Of a stretch of 64,000 bases of DNA, positions 46,861 to 56,045 are shown one piece after another. The first letter of the stretch is position 1. Every line of letters starts with the position of its first letter. Under the pieces are notes generated by a model, which was given only the letters and a program-made list of their open reading frames with translations, was not told where the DNA came from and did not search any database. Made by a program: the position numbers and the translations under genes. This DNA comes from Bifidobacterium sp. WK012_4_13. Lineage in GTDB: Bacteria > Actinomycetota > Actinomycetes > Actinomycetales > Bifidobacteriaceae. Location of the stretch: positions 744,001 to 808,000 of the forward strand of contig NZ_CP129683.1 of assembly GCF_041080835.1 (NCBI RefSeq), written 5' to 3'.

Positions 46861-48813
46861 CTAGTCGTTATCCGAAGAGATGTCCTTCTCGGAAGCGCCC
46901 TGTGAGGAACCGGTGGAGGCATCGCCAGCGCCCGATTGCGATTCCTTCGAAGCGGTGGAGTCCGAGGAATCAGTCGTGGGGAAAGCCAAATCAGGAATAT
47001 CCAGATCGACTTTCGGGAACGACGTGCTGTCGAGCATCGAATTCAATGATGCCAGATACTGATCCGTGTCCTGTATCGAGTCGAGGTTGTCAGAGAACGA
47101 TGTCTGAGCGTTTCGGTCAACTGAATCGGAACGAGCGTCAGATGCGTCTGAACGAGATGCCGGAACCGATGCACTCCTTGGTGCGAAGGCCTGCGTCTCT
47201 TGATTCTCTGAGCTTGTGGAACTGCCGGATGTCGCGGAGGCAAGAGGAGAATTCGTCTGAATCGTTCCGCGGTCCAAGCTGGTTGCAGCGCCTTGGCCTT
47301 CGATACCATTCGAACGGTCATCGTCGTTTTTCCCGGAACCTGCCTGCACATTGCCGTTATCCCCGAATGACATGTTCTGCGTCATCGTCGAGTTCCTATC
47401 GGATGCCTTGCCATGTCCCCAAAAGTCGAATGTGGATGGCGCCGTCGAGGGTTCCTGAGGAGTTTCGACGGTGGTCTCGGCATTGGCATGGCCTGTCGCC
47501 GAATGCCGTGCGTGAGGGTAGTTGACGATGCCCTCATTCGCCTGCTGAGGCACATATTCCGTTCTGGATTGCGACCGATCCGACAGTGCAGAGTCCGAGT
47601 CTGACGGTTTCTGAGACTGCGCTGGCAGTGACACCGTATGCGACGTCTGGTCATCAGCCTCGCTTCCGGCCTGATTGAATACCGCCTGCTCCTCACGATG
47701 CAGATTCCTGAAGTCCGCACGTCCGTCATTGTTCGCATGAGATGCTACGGCAGATGAGTCGTTCCCCGAATAGGCTTCGTTCGCATACGAGTCCGCGGTG
47801 TCCGATGCATTGGCCAAGCCGCCGGCATATCTGGCACGGTTTGCAATTCTGGATGATGGCGCCTGAACCGAGGCGCCGTTCTCGTCAAACAGAGGTCGAA
47901 TGGTCTCCGTTGACTGTCCCACCTCGTTGGTCTCGGCATCATTCGTTTGAGGCCTGGCGAAAGGCGAGCGCGAGTTCATCTGCGAGGATGAAGGGGCAGC
48001 GGGCTCAGCGACCGACTCGGCTATGGGTTCGGCGATGGGCTGGAAAATCTGCGTTTCCTCAGCGTTGGGATTTGCCGGTTCCGCCAAGGCCGCCAAGGAT
48101 TCAAAGGCACTGGCCTGTGGATCATAGACCGGCTGGGCTTGCGGCTGAACAGCCTCGGGCGCCTCCGACTTTGAATAATCGGTCACACGGGCATATGACT
48201 CGATTCTTGACATGAGCTGAACGCCATAATTAAGGAAGTAATCCACCTGTCGTTCGTCATAGCCCTTTTTGCCCTTGCGCTGTGTAAAGACGACGTTGGA
48301 AACCCTGTTCGGAGTCAGATCAACCAAATCGCCGGAATCCTGGGCGCGATCCGAAGATTCTCCAAGTTCCTGAGCCAGCTTCTGCACCAGCTGATCGAGG
48401 AGACGGTCGACCTGCTTGCGGTCATATGAGGGATTGCTCGAAGTGCCCGGCTTGAACCGCTCGTTCTCTTCACGCTCACAATGGGCGATGAACTTACGGT
48501 ACATCGATTCAGTCTGTCCGCGCCATGCGACTCGACCATTCTGGGAAATCTCCCATTGCGTCTGCTTGTCTACCACGGCACGTTCCAGGCGTGCCAAGGC
48601 AGCATCAACCTGACCGACGGCGTAGCCATTCTTGCGAAGACCGAACGAAACGTCCTGAATGTCTCTCTGGGTAAGCCTTGGCTCGGCGCTCTCATAGAGC
48701 TTATGAGCATTGTCGAGGAATTCGTCAACTTGTTCAGAGTCGTATCCCCACTTACGCTTGCTTACCCGGGCTATGTTCGTTCCATTGCCGTTCGATTCGG
48801 GCTTTCTCGCCAT
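46861..48813 (-). CDS. large protein with three DivIVA-like motifs
   Basis: A 650-residue protein. The first ~220 residues contain three copies of a DivIVA-domain-like motif (WGYDSEQVDEFLD, SYDRKQVDRLLDQ, GYDERQVDYFLNY) and a related NGYAVGQVDAAL. The remaining ~430 residues are a disordered Ser/Asn/Gln/Glu-rich tail ending in an acidic segment with DLDIPDLAFP, which resembles the FtsZ tail that SepF binds. No membrane segment is visible. ATG 48813 has AGGAGG about ten bases upstream. DivIVA-like modules suggest a role at poles or septum, but this is inference. Confidence 0.8.
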   Translation of the reverse strand: MARKPESNGNGTNIARVSKRKWGYDSEQVDEFLDNAHKLYESAEPRLTQRDIQDVSFGLRKNGYAVGQVDAALARLERAVVDKQTQWEISQNGRVAWRGQTESMYRKFIAHCEREENERFKPGTSSNPSYDRKQVDRLLDQLVQKLAQELGESSDRAQDSGDLVDLTPNRVSNVVFTQRKGKKGYDERQVDYFLNYGVQLMSRIESYARVTDYSKSEAPEAVQPQAQPVYDPQASAFESLAALAEPANPNAEETQIFQPIAEPIAESVAEPAAPSSSQMNSRSPFARPQTNDAETNEVGQSTETIRPLFDENGASVQAPSSRIANRARYAGGLANASDTADSYANEAYSGNDSSAVASHANNDGRADFRNLHREEQAVFNQAGSEADDQTSHTVSLPAQSQKPSDSDSALSDRSQSRTEYVPQQANEGIVNYPHARHSATGHANAETTVETPQEPSTAPSTFDFWGHGKASDRNSTMTQNMSFGDNGNVQAGSGKNDDDRSNGIEGQGAATSLDRGTIQTNSPLASATSGSSTSSENQETQAFAPRSASVPASRSDASDARSDSVDRNAQTSFSDNLDSIQDTDQYLASLNSMLDSTSFPKVDLDIPDLAFPTTDSSDSTASKESQSGAGDASTGSSQGASEKDISSDND

Positions 48814-49105
48814 GGGACATCGACCTCCTACTTCTTGAGAAAATCTCAATCAGTCAAATTCACTTCAAAAATCACAGTACGTGAATGTTGAGACTCTACT
48901 TCACTGTTGCACCACCATTGCGCCCAAAAGCTCGAGTCGCAAAGCATATCCACTGTCACATAATAGTTGAAGTATACGGCCCACCTGTATAAATAGCCTG
49001 AAAAACACTGAGATGTTGCACATATCTTCGTCAATGGTAGGCTATTCTAGGTTTCTACGGAGCATGCCAGGTTTGTTTGCCGCAGTCTTTGAACCAGGAT
49101 TTTTC
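48814..49105. other. intergenic region between DivIVA-like gene and tRNA-Val
   Basis: Contains the divergent promoter regions. A possible plus-strand promoter is TTGAAG with TATAAA 15 bases on (about 48967-48993); spacing is short, so confidence is low. Nothing else is recognised. Confidence 0.35.
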
Positions 49106-49179
49106 GGGCGATTAGCTCAGTTGGCTAGAGCGCCACCTTTACACGGTGGATGTCGGGGGTTCGAGCCCCTCATCGCCCA
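49106..49179 (+). tRNA. tRNA-Val (anticodon UAC)
   Basis: A complete cloverleaf: 7-bp acceptor stem GGGCGAT/ATCGCCC with discriminator A, D-arm GCTC...GAGC, anticodon stem CCACC/GGTGG with loop TTTACAC (anticodon TAC, reading GUA/GUG valine codons), and a T-arm with TTCGAGC. The 3' CCA is not encoded. Confidence 0.97.
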
Positions 49180-49334
49180 CACAATTTATAAGACTGAAAT
49201 CGTCTACGCAGTCGTTGCCAAAGCATACGTCTACCTAGGCTCGAGACCGGTCACGACCAGTTGCAGGAAGACATCAAGAACCTCTAAACAACCAATTACC
49301 CTGCTCCCGGCATCACGCCGGGCGGGGATTTTCC

Positions 49335-49904
49335 CTATTCTGCGACGGAGTATTCGATCTTGTAGTTTCCGGCGACGCCTGGAGCAGCGTTGATAATGGA
49401 CGAGAGCATACCTTCGATTGAGTCAAGTGTCTGTTTCTGGTAGTCCTCGTCGTTGAGCACTGCGGATTTCACACTGCGACTTTTCGCGTTGACGGCATTA
49501 AGCACATCCTGTGAGGAATAGCTGTCCAGCAAGGATCCGCTTTGACTGTATACATGCGGCGTACCGACCTGTTCCATGGAAGTGACCATGAGCTTCGGCA
49601 ACTCTGCTTTGATGACATTACTGCTGTCACCAGTGGTCAGCTTGATTTTTGATCCGTCAATTCCAAGCTTCACTTTCCAGCTGGCGACGATCAGCATCTT
49701 CTTACCACCGATGATGGGCAGACCGTCCTTCTCGGACTCGATGACCTTCTCCGTGGACACCGCAAGCCCGTTAATCTCCGTGATGGGCAGGGTCTTCTTG
49801 ACTGTGACCGATATTTTTGTGGAGCTGGTGGGTTCCTTCCAGAATCCGAACTTGTATCCTAAGACACCGTATTGTGCCAGGACAACAGCGCCGATCATTA
49901 CCAC
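49335..49904 (-). CDS. DUF4230-like membrane-anchored protein
   Basis: A protein of at least 189 residues with an N-terminal transmembrane helix, a beta-rich domain with an SWKVKLGIDGSKIKL motif and a C-terminal helical segment (DSIEGMLSSIINAA), the pattern of DUF4230 proteins, whose function is not known. The frame stays open upstream of GTG 49904 to a stop at 49938, through hydrophobic residues, and no start has a ribosome-binding site. A run of six A (plus strand, 49922-49927) sits where a one-base change would join an upstream ATG frame, so the 5' end may be frameshifted. It is opposite in orientation to the preceding tRNA. Confidence 0.72.
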   Translation of the reverse strand: MVMIGAVVLAQYGVLGYKFGFWKEPTSSTKISVTVKKTLPITEINGLAVSTEKVIESEKDGLPIIGGKKMLIVASWKVKLGIDGSKIKLTTGDSSNVIKAELPKLMVTSMEQVGTPHVYSQSGSLLDSYSSQDVLNAVNAKSRSVKSAVLNDEDYQKQTLDSIEGMLSSIINAAPGVAGNYKIEYSVAE

Positions 49905-50309
49905 GAGTATGAGCAGTAGCCAAAAAAGAAATAAAGCTCATACATAATCATGGTGATTCTGACGACGTGACCATGCGATCGAACGTGTTGCTGAACCGGA
50001 ATGACGATACGAGCATTGCATGCAGGCAGCGCACCCATGTCATATTGGAGCAGCGCAAAACGTGATCATCGACGCACTCCATAACCCCGATTTGAACACG
50101 AGGCAAGCGAAGCCGCCTAGATAGTCAGCATCGGGAGGTAAAGACGGACATCAGCAGGATTAGGCTCGAAGCGCCACAGTACGTGTTCCAGAATATAGAC
50201 AGGAGGTGGAAGTGATTACTTCGTCCATTCAATCTGCGAGATTTTCAGGCCGCCCCATGGTTAAGATGCAATCCAGACATGGGTGCTTTTCTCCAAACGT
50301 AGATTACTG
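49905..50309. other. non-coding stretch between DUF4230-like gene and BNR gene remnant
   Basis: About 400 bp with no convincing gene. A 32-codon GTG frame at 50212 follows an AGGAGG but matches nothing I know. Confidence 0.4.
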
Positions 50310-50945
50310 CTAATTCCCTCCGACCATGTTGCCGCCATCGTTCGCATTAGACGATGCGAGCAGATTACTATCCACATCGAGGATATACACATGATTTGCA
50401 GGATACTTCTGTATACCCTCGCCATCACCCTGCCCGACTTTTTGAACAAAGATATCCAGCTTTCTATCTAACTGCCATAGACTTGTATCATAGGTCGGTT
50501 CCCAGTAGTCAAGAGACTGATCTGTAAGATTTATATACGTCCATTGTGCAGTTCCGACTGTCTCAGTGGCTAGCGTGGCCATGCTGCCTCGTTCTGCATC
50601 GCGGATGATAAGATGCACGGTTGCATTTTCTCCAGATCCTGAGACTGCTATCTGCGGGCGTGCAATAGGCACAGCCTTGCTTCCGCCCCCTGCGAGATCA
50701 AAATTGCTAACCCCATCAATTCCAGGACTGCGAATGCCAGTGTTCTCCGTTACCCAGGCCCCATCATCTTTTTGTCTCACAACCATATATTGAACAACCT
50801 GATTATTGGTTTCTAGATCGGGATTCCAATAGGAGACGATGTATGGGTTATCATTGTCGTTCACGGTCATGGAGGTCTGATTCATCAGCTGACTATTCTG
50901 ATTGATAGACGCTATCTTCTCCGCGGTTTTCTGCGTTGGAACCCG
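50310..50945 (-). pseudogene. 3' part of frameshifted BNR_4-type secreted protein
   Basis: This frame continues the protein begun at 52569. The upstream frame reads ...EKSTGVAYTGS, and the second frame resumes at VPTQKTAEKIASINQNSQLMNQ, the expected BNR_4 sequence. Deleting one base in the CCC run at 50942-50944 (plus strand) would rejoin the two frames. The part includes the PYIVSYWNPD and WEPTYD motifs of the second half of the domain. It is either a disabled gene or a sequencing error in a short homopolymer. The open frame itself extends upstream to 51086, overlapping the first part. Confidence 0.75.
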
Positions 50946-52569
50946 TGTATGCGACGCCGGTAGACTTTTCCCACTTGACCCCGGTCGTATCGCTCGACCT
51001 TGCGTAGGCAAGATCATGATTGGTGGAAACGTCTGAGCTTTCACGCCACACCCATGATATCTGCAGACGGTTTTTTGAGTCAACAACAGCCTGCCAATAC
51101 GGCGACGAACTGCCAGAAATGGAATCAGTCACGCCATCTATCAAATCACTCTGCACCTGAGTCCACTTGCCCGTGCTCACATTATAATGATCCAGGACAA
51201 GATTACCGTTGCCCGATGAACCGTTCCTGTATAGCAGGAACATATTCCCGTTGGATTGAGTATAGAACTGTGGGTAGGTTACGGCACCCTCATTCTTGCC
51301 TGTAACGGACTTCTTCGCGCCAAGCGTCACCCCCCAGGCCGTTGTGGATTCTGCGTATTGCATCGCTGCTCCGTGCATTCCCCAAGCAACGTGTAGGAAT
51401 CCTTTACCGTCGATGCCAAGCGAGACCACATTATGCGCATCTGTGACGTTTCCGGAATATTGTGTCGCATACAGTTTCCAATCCGTGCTCTCGATGCTTC
51501 TTCGCGCAAGTATTATTCTGCCCGTCTGGTCATAATATGCGGTGGTCTGAATCTCCTCTCCCTGCGAATTCTTTGCCGTGATCACCGACGATTGTCGGAA
51601 TGAGGTGTCGTTGACTGAATTGGATGCCCAGGCCGAACCTAGGTCATTGAGCGTCCCCGCGGTCGAAGTAATCTGTGTAGGCGCCTCATTCGAAACGTAA
51701 TCAGCCAAGTTTGGAGTAGTGGCCGATGATGTACTTGCAGCCCTTCTCACTGCAAACGTATCGGTGCCATTCCCATCCCAATCGCCGACCAACACATAAT
51801 CGGTAGATTTTCCAAAGGCGACAACGGTGTCAGCAATCCCCGCTGCCAAAGAGTTTTTGATGTAGTAGGCGCTACCACGTCGGACAGCGAAGGTGTCGCT
51901 ACCGTTGCCATCCCAGTCACCGGCAAGCACATAATCCGTGGCCTTGCCGTAGGTGAAAACCTTGTCGGCCTTTCCACTGTGCAGCGTGTCCAGAACATAG
52001 AACGTATTGCTTCGGCGTACAGCGAACGTGTCCATCTTGTCACCGTTCCAATCACCCACAAGCACCTGATCGTTCGCTTTCCCATAGGTCAGGACCCTAT
52101 CGGCGATGCCTCCATGCAAACTATTCAACAGGTAGTATGTGTTGCCGCGTCTTACAGCAAGCGTGTCCGTACCATCGCCGTTCCAATCGCCTGCGAGAAC
52201 ATCATCACTGCTTTTTCCGAACTTTATAACCTGGTCTGCGTTCCCGCCGCTGATGCTGTTTTTGAAGTAGTAGATATTGCCTCTTCGAACAGCCAGCGTG
52301 TCCTTTCCATCGCCGTTCCAATCACCTACCAGTGTCTGATCGCTGCTTTTTCCATAGACCACTGAGTAATCGGCGTTCCCACCATGAAGAGAATTCTCGA
52401 AATAATATGAATTACCTAGGTCCTGAGCCTCAGCGGCATCCACATGTGCGGTGCTCAATGCAAAAGGCAAGATGAACGCCATTATGAAAACGCCGATGAA
52501 TAGCGATCTCTTCTTTGTCTTGGTTCTTCTCAGCATTCCAGAATCGGTTCTCTCAGTGTTTAAACTCAT
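50893..52569 (-). CDS. secreted repeat protein with truncated BNR_4-like domain (frameshifted)
   Basis: A 558-residue translated frame. A signal peptide (about residues 19-46, ending near AEA) is followed by five near-identical 45-residue repeats of the form GDWNGDGxDTxAVRRG (residues 53-277), which resemble FG-GAP/VCBS-like wall-associated repeats found in secreted bifidobacterial proteins. Then comes a BNR_4-like domain (from about 340; HNVVSLGIDGKGFLHVAWGMHG). The frame ends early because of a +1 shift at 50942-50944; the intact protein would run to 50310. BNR_4 members are putative glycan-acting hydrolases or lyases. The start at 52569 has AGGA against the ATG; ATG 52536 fits the promoter spacing better. 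Confidence 0.8.
   Translation of the reverse strand: MSLNTERTDSGMLRRTKTKKRSLFIGVFIMAFILPFALSTAHVDAAEAQDLGNSYYFENSLHGGNADYSVVYGKSSDQTLVGDWNGDGKDTLAVRRGNIYYFKNSISGGNADQVIKFGKSSDDVLAGDWNGDGTDTLAVRRGNTYYLLNSLHGGIADRVLTYGKANDQVLVGDWNGDKMDTFAVRRSNTFYVLDTLHSGKADKVFTYGKATDYVLAGDWDGNGSDTFAVRRGSAYYIKNSLAAGIADTVVAFGKSTDYVLVGDWDGNGTDTFAVRRAASTSSATTPNLADYVSNEAPTQITSTAGTLNDLGSAWASNSVNDTSFRQSSVITAKNSQGEEIQTTAYYDQTGRIILARRSIESTDWKLYATQYSGNVTDAHNVVSLGIDGKGFLHVAWGMHGAAMQYAESTTAWGVTLGAKKSVTGKNEGAVTYPQFYTQSNGNMFLLYRNGSSGNGNLVLDHYNVSTGKWTQVQSDLIDGVTDSISGSSSPYWQAVVDSKNRLQISWVWRESSDVSTNHDLAYARSSDTTGVKWEKSTGVAYTGSNAENRGEDSVYQSE
51739..52413 (-). repeat. five tandem 135-bp (45-residue) repeats
   Basis: Five in-frame copies without gaps encode xxYYxxNSLxxGxADxVxxYGKxxDxVLxGDWxGxGxDTxAVRRG. 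Aspartate/asparagine clusters (DWNGDG, DWDGNG) suggest calcium binding. The first two and last two pairs are most alike, consistent with stepwise duplication. Confidence 0.9.
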
Positions 52570-53041
52570 TCCTAAAGCAAAGCAATGCTAGCATCCTAGA
52601 AGCATTCTCTCAAAGGTTGTTATCGCTGACTGGGCAAGCAGGAGAATTACAAAGACGTGGTTGTGGTTGGTTCAGACTCTGCAATGATACATTGCATGAT
52701 CGTAAGGTCATGGCTCGAACGGTCCCATTGCTTGATTGCGTTCGGTATTCCTCGGGAGCCAATCGTGCGTCAGGGTATCACTTTTCTGCGTCGCAAGCCG
52801 TTTCTTCAAGAGAATGGGACCATACCGCGATCTTCAGATTCGCCCACAATTTGCCACGATTTTCAAAAACGGTCGAATCATACTAATTTCATGAATCGCA
52901 TAAACGTTCATTTCCCAACGTTCCTTGAAACCCTTCCTCTCCGCCCTTTTCGCAAACTCGTACCCATACGGCCCGAGACCAGGTAAATGCCACACCCAGC
53001 CGCAGCCATTCATCGCCATCACACATACGGCTGTGCACAGT
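52570..53041. other. intergenic region upstream of repeat/BNR gene
   Basis: About 470 bp. Apart from the possible promoter at 52585-52613 I see no gene; small frames on the plus strand have no start context or domain. Confidence 0.4.
52585..52613 (-). promoter_or_regulatory. possible promoter of the repeat/BNR gene
   Basis: On the minus strand, TTGAGA (52608-52613) and TAGCAT (52585-52590) are 17 bases apart. Transcription would start near 52578, nine bases before the first ATG and about 42 before ATG 52536. Confidence 0.4.
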
Positions 53042-53929
53042 TCAACTGCCGGATATCATCGCTATCACGAGGCTGAATGCGATGCAGGCAACGATGACGG
53101 CAAGCACGATTCCTATGGCGTTCAGGAAGCAGTAGACCAGGAAACTGCTGGACAGCGAATACACGACGATGAGGGCAGCCAGAATAATCGCGGTAACGAT
53201 GATCGCTCTGACCGTAGCGTTGCTGTACCATCCCCCGCTGTTCACCGTGAAGTAGACGGCCATAACGATCAGCGCCATCATGATCGGACGGTAGAACATT
53301 TGGATGGACGTGGTGTCAAGCGCGGGGAAATACCAATCCCACACCTCGATTCGGGTCACATATTGCAGGCCGTCAACCAGTTTCCACAATATGGAAACAA
53401 ACACGAGCGAAACAGCAAGCTTGAGGATAAGATACACGATTCGTTTCGCCCACCTCTCAAAGGAGCCGGGCTCGCTGAAGTCCATGAACCAGCTTGCAAA
53501 GTCATGATCGTCACGGCATATGATGCGCGTACCCATCACCAACATGAGCGCACCCGCGATCAGGCGCACCCAATTCATCGAGAACAGCGCGTCTGCAAGG
53601 AAAACAAGCGGCATGCTGGCAACCGTGTAACCGACGCAGATACTAAACAGGTCGCTGCGTTTCCACTGCAAGGAGAACACCCTCCATGCCATATACGAAG
53701 CGATCGCAATCAGCGAGATTGCCGTGACATAGGAGCTCAACGAGGCGGCTTCTTCCGAGGACCAGACGATCGCATGCACGATTCGTTCCAACATGCCGTA
53801 TAGGTTGAGGGCGATACCGAGCTCAAACACCGCACGGACAATCATCGTGACCCAGCTGAGGGCACTCGTGGGAAGGAATCGAGCATAAGCCGCAGATCCA
53901 TTCATTTGTGCGTCTTTGTCAGATGTCAT
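53042..53929 (-). CDS. polytopic membrane protein, family unrecognised
   Basis: A 295-residue protein with about eight hydrophobic helices and few charged residues, ending in a hydrophobic stretch. I recognise no domain. It starts 12 bp downstream of the stop of the next gene on the same strand (53942-54595), so the two are probably co-transcribed. No transporter signature, channel motif or enzyme motif is evident. Confidence 0.8.
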   Translation of the reverse strand: MTSDKDAQMNGSAAYARFLPTSALSWVTMIVRAVFELGIALNLYGMLERIVHAIVWSSEEAASLSSYVTAISLIAIASYMAWRVFSLQWKRSDLFSICVGYTVASMPLVFLADALFSMNWVRLIAGALMLVMGTRIICRDDHDFASWFMDFSEPGSFERWAKRIVYLILKLAVSLVFVSILWKLVDGLQYVTRIEVWDWYFPALDTTSIQMFYRPIMMALIVMAVYFTVNSGGWYSNATVRAIIVTAIILAALIVVYSLSSSFLVYCFLNAIGIVLAVIVACIAFSLVIAMISGS

Positions 53930-53941
53930 CGGTATGCGCCT

Positions 53942-54595
53942 CTACCCTCGTAACGTGTGTGTCATCGCATCGGAGATCAGCGGGGTGCTCAGACCACTGT
54001 GATAGGCAGTCATCGTCTCACCCAGGACGACGATGCCGTACATCTTCTCCAACGCAGCCAAGGCAACGAGCCTCTGCGCACCAACCCGTGCAATCAATCC
54101 GTCCGTGGGAAAACCGGAACAGAAGATGCGGGTGAACAGCGAACCCGACTTCCACGATTCGAACTCGCCCAGCTCATGCAACAGGCGTGACTGCGCATCA
54201 CGGAACGCGAGGGAGGTCTGGCTGATCACCGAATTCAAGGTTGAAAAGTCGAGATTCGAGAATTCAGGCACCTCTTCGACATACAGCTGCGGATTCATGC
54301 CATCCTTGAACTTGGATGCGCTGTATTTCAGGCATGCCTCGACGATCCTATCTGCCTCGATCTTCGAGACAGACAGCACCGACTGCACCTGACGGCGCAT
54401 GTCATCGTAATAGTTCTGACAGTCCACGAAGGCGGCATTGAGCTTGCCCTCACGGATATGCCCATCATTGACAGCCCTATTCCAGCTCGCCAGCACCCAT
54501 CCGATGATGAACAACACCAACGCGACAGCGATAATCTTCAGCAACAGGGCGAAGTACATGGTGATATCCTGCATGGGATCGCCACTAGTGTTCAT
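53942..54595 (-). CDS. membrane-anchored protein, possibly LemA-like
   Basis: A 217-residue protein with one N-terminal transmembrane helix (about residues 13-35) followed by a long helical domain (NAAFVDCQNYYDDMRRQVQS...). The arrangement and the FRDAQSRLLHEL...FPTDG stretch recall LemA proteins, but the match is weak. ATG 54595 has AAAGGA eight bases upstream, which rejects a longer in-frame start. It is probably in operon with the downstream polytopic membrane protein. Function unknown. Confidence 0.75.
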   Translation of the reverse strand: MNTSGDPMQDITMYFALLLKIIAVALVLFIIGWVLASWNRAVNDGHIREGKLNAAFVDCQNYYDDMRRQVQSVLSVSKIEADRIVEACLKYSASKFKDGMNPQLYVEEVPEFSNLDFSTLNSVISQTSLAFRDAQSRLLHELGEFESWKSGSLFTRIFCSGFPTDGLIARVGAQRLVALAALEKMYGIVVLGETMTAYHSGLSTPLISDAMTHTLRG

Positions 54596-54702
54596 GTTAT
54601 GGTTCCTTTGATTAAGTATCTTGCTACCAATGTGCACGGTCGAATGGAGCAGTCCAAGAAGAGACAAGCAATCATGAGATGCAACCAACGAGCACGCAAG
54701 GA

Positions 54703-55200
54703 TCAGTGTTCTTTCTCGGCATTAAGCGCTTCGATCTTGTCAATCAGCGTCTGTGCCTTCGGCATATTGGAATCAATAAAAAATAGGTCGATGAACGCTC
54801 GAACCATCGAACCGAAGCAATTCATGCAAATCACCAGAACGCATATTCCGCCAAAAATGAAAGCCAAGGTCTCCTGTGGTGCTAACTTGATGAAGACAAA
54901 TGCAATGCATCCACTTATTCCTGCGATAAGCCAAGAATGATGCAAGATATTGCCGTAGACCATCATTCGACGGAATTTCCCACTGGTAAAGATTTCCTGA
55001 TCCCAACGGCCGTCCTCGTTCATATTCAGGAAGAAGTCCTTCCCTCCATAACGGATGATGCCCTTTTCAAGGTCCACTGCATTATCGAGAGGATTTCTCT
55101 GAGCGGCCTCATCAAGCTTCTTGGCATAATAGCTTGCCTTGACCTTATCCAGCGCCATAAGCGCCGCAATAACCACGATGAGCCCAATTATTCCAGCCAT
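54703..55200 (-). CDS. membrane protein, family unrecognised
   Basis: A 165-residue protein with an N-terminal helix (residues 3-18), a hydrophilic middle and two further hydrophobic helices (about 90-130), then a charged C-terminal helix. I recognise no domain. It lies 107 bp upstream of the LemA-like gene on the same strand and may be expressed with it. Confidence 0.75.
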   Translation of the reverse strand: MAGIIGLIVVIAALMALDKVKASYYAKKLDEAAQRNPLDNAVDLEKGIIRYGGKDFFLNMNEDGRWDQEIFTSGKFRRMMVYGNILHHSWLIAGISGCIAFVFIKLAPQETLAFIFGGICVLVICMNCFGSMVRAFIDLFFIDSNMPKAQTLIDKIEALNAEKEH

Positions 55201-55301
55201 GCATACTCCATCTGTTGAAAAGGGACAAGTGGACGCAGAAAATCAATACTCAATATATTATATTATACAATCCGCATACATAATTTCGAAAGAAACCAAC
55301 T

Positions 55302-55808
55302 ATGGAACTGAAAGATGCGCTTCTACTGGTCATACCAATCGTTTCTAATGGAATTCTAATCTGGGTATTTCAATTTATGGTTTCTGAGAAACTCAACAGT
55401 GAGAAAGAATTTGAGAAGTTGCGACAAGAGATATTCTCAGAATATCTATCGAAAATTCAATGCGCGATAACATCCATGAGGAATCTATACACCGCTCAGG
55501 GAGAGGCCAAGGCAAACGAAGCAGAAAGCAGGGCTGAACTCGACAATGCAGTACAGTCGTTAAGGGCAAACGTAAGAGAAATCTATTACTACTTTGAGGA
55601 TTACAAAGTGGTTCTTGGAACAAATGCATATGTGGCCAGTCAGCATAGAGTTTTGCAAGAGCGATTTGAAAATTGGGTAATAAATTGGGAAGACAGCGAC
55701 ACATTTATGGATTTTATCCATGCTTGCGAAGATATGCTGCACAACATCATGGATGCCACTCTTCACCGTATTTATGGAAGCAGGCGGAAACGTAACGCTA
55801 ATAATTAA
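55302..55808 (+). CDS. membrane-anchored coiled-coil protein, family unrecognised
   Basis: A 168-residue protein with an N-terminal transmembrane helix (residues 7-27) and a charged helical, probably coiled-coil domain. The DNA is distinctly more A+T-rich than most of the window, including the 100 bp upstream, suggesting transferred DNA. It diverges from the 54703-55200 gene. No recognisable motif; no clear ribosome-binding site. Confidence 0.65.
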   Translation: MELKDALLLVIPIVSNGILIWVFQFMVSEKLNSEKEFEKLRQEIFSEYLSKIQCAITSMRNLYTAQGEAKANEAESRAELDNAVQSLRANVREIYYYFEDYKVVLGTNAYVASQHRVLQERFENWVINWEDSDTFMDFIHACEDMLHNIMDATLHRIYGSRRKRNANN

Positions 55809-56045
55809 ACCTCGACACCCACAAAACGAGGGTAGCCATGGATACCGGAACAATCTACTCAATCGTTCAAGGTCACACGCTCAGCTCGGTGTAACTCACT
55901 CTGCCCATACCGAGCACGCTCCCAGCTGCTCAATGAGCATACGCACCATCAGCATCGCTGCCTGAAACAATTCGGGATGACACCGGCCAACACAACGTAG
56001 CACCGATCAAATAGCGCAACGTCAAAATCATCTGCACTGTACTAT

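Noticed and set aside
49306..49322. CCCGGC/GCCGGG hairpin after tRNA-Val
   Set aside because: Only 6 bp and not followed by a T-run on either strand, so not counted as a terminator.
50212..50310. 32-codon GTG frame after AGGAGG
   Set aside because: Too short, no similarity to anything I recognise, and no neighbouring partner.
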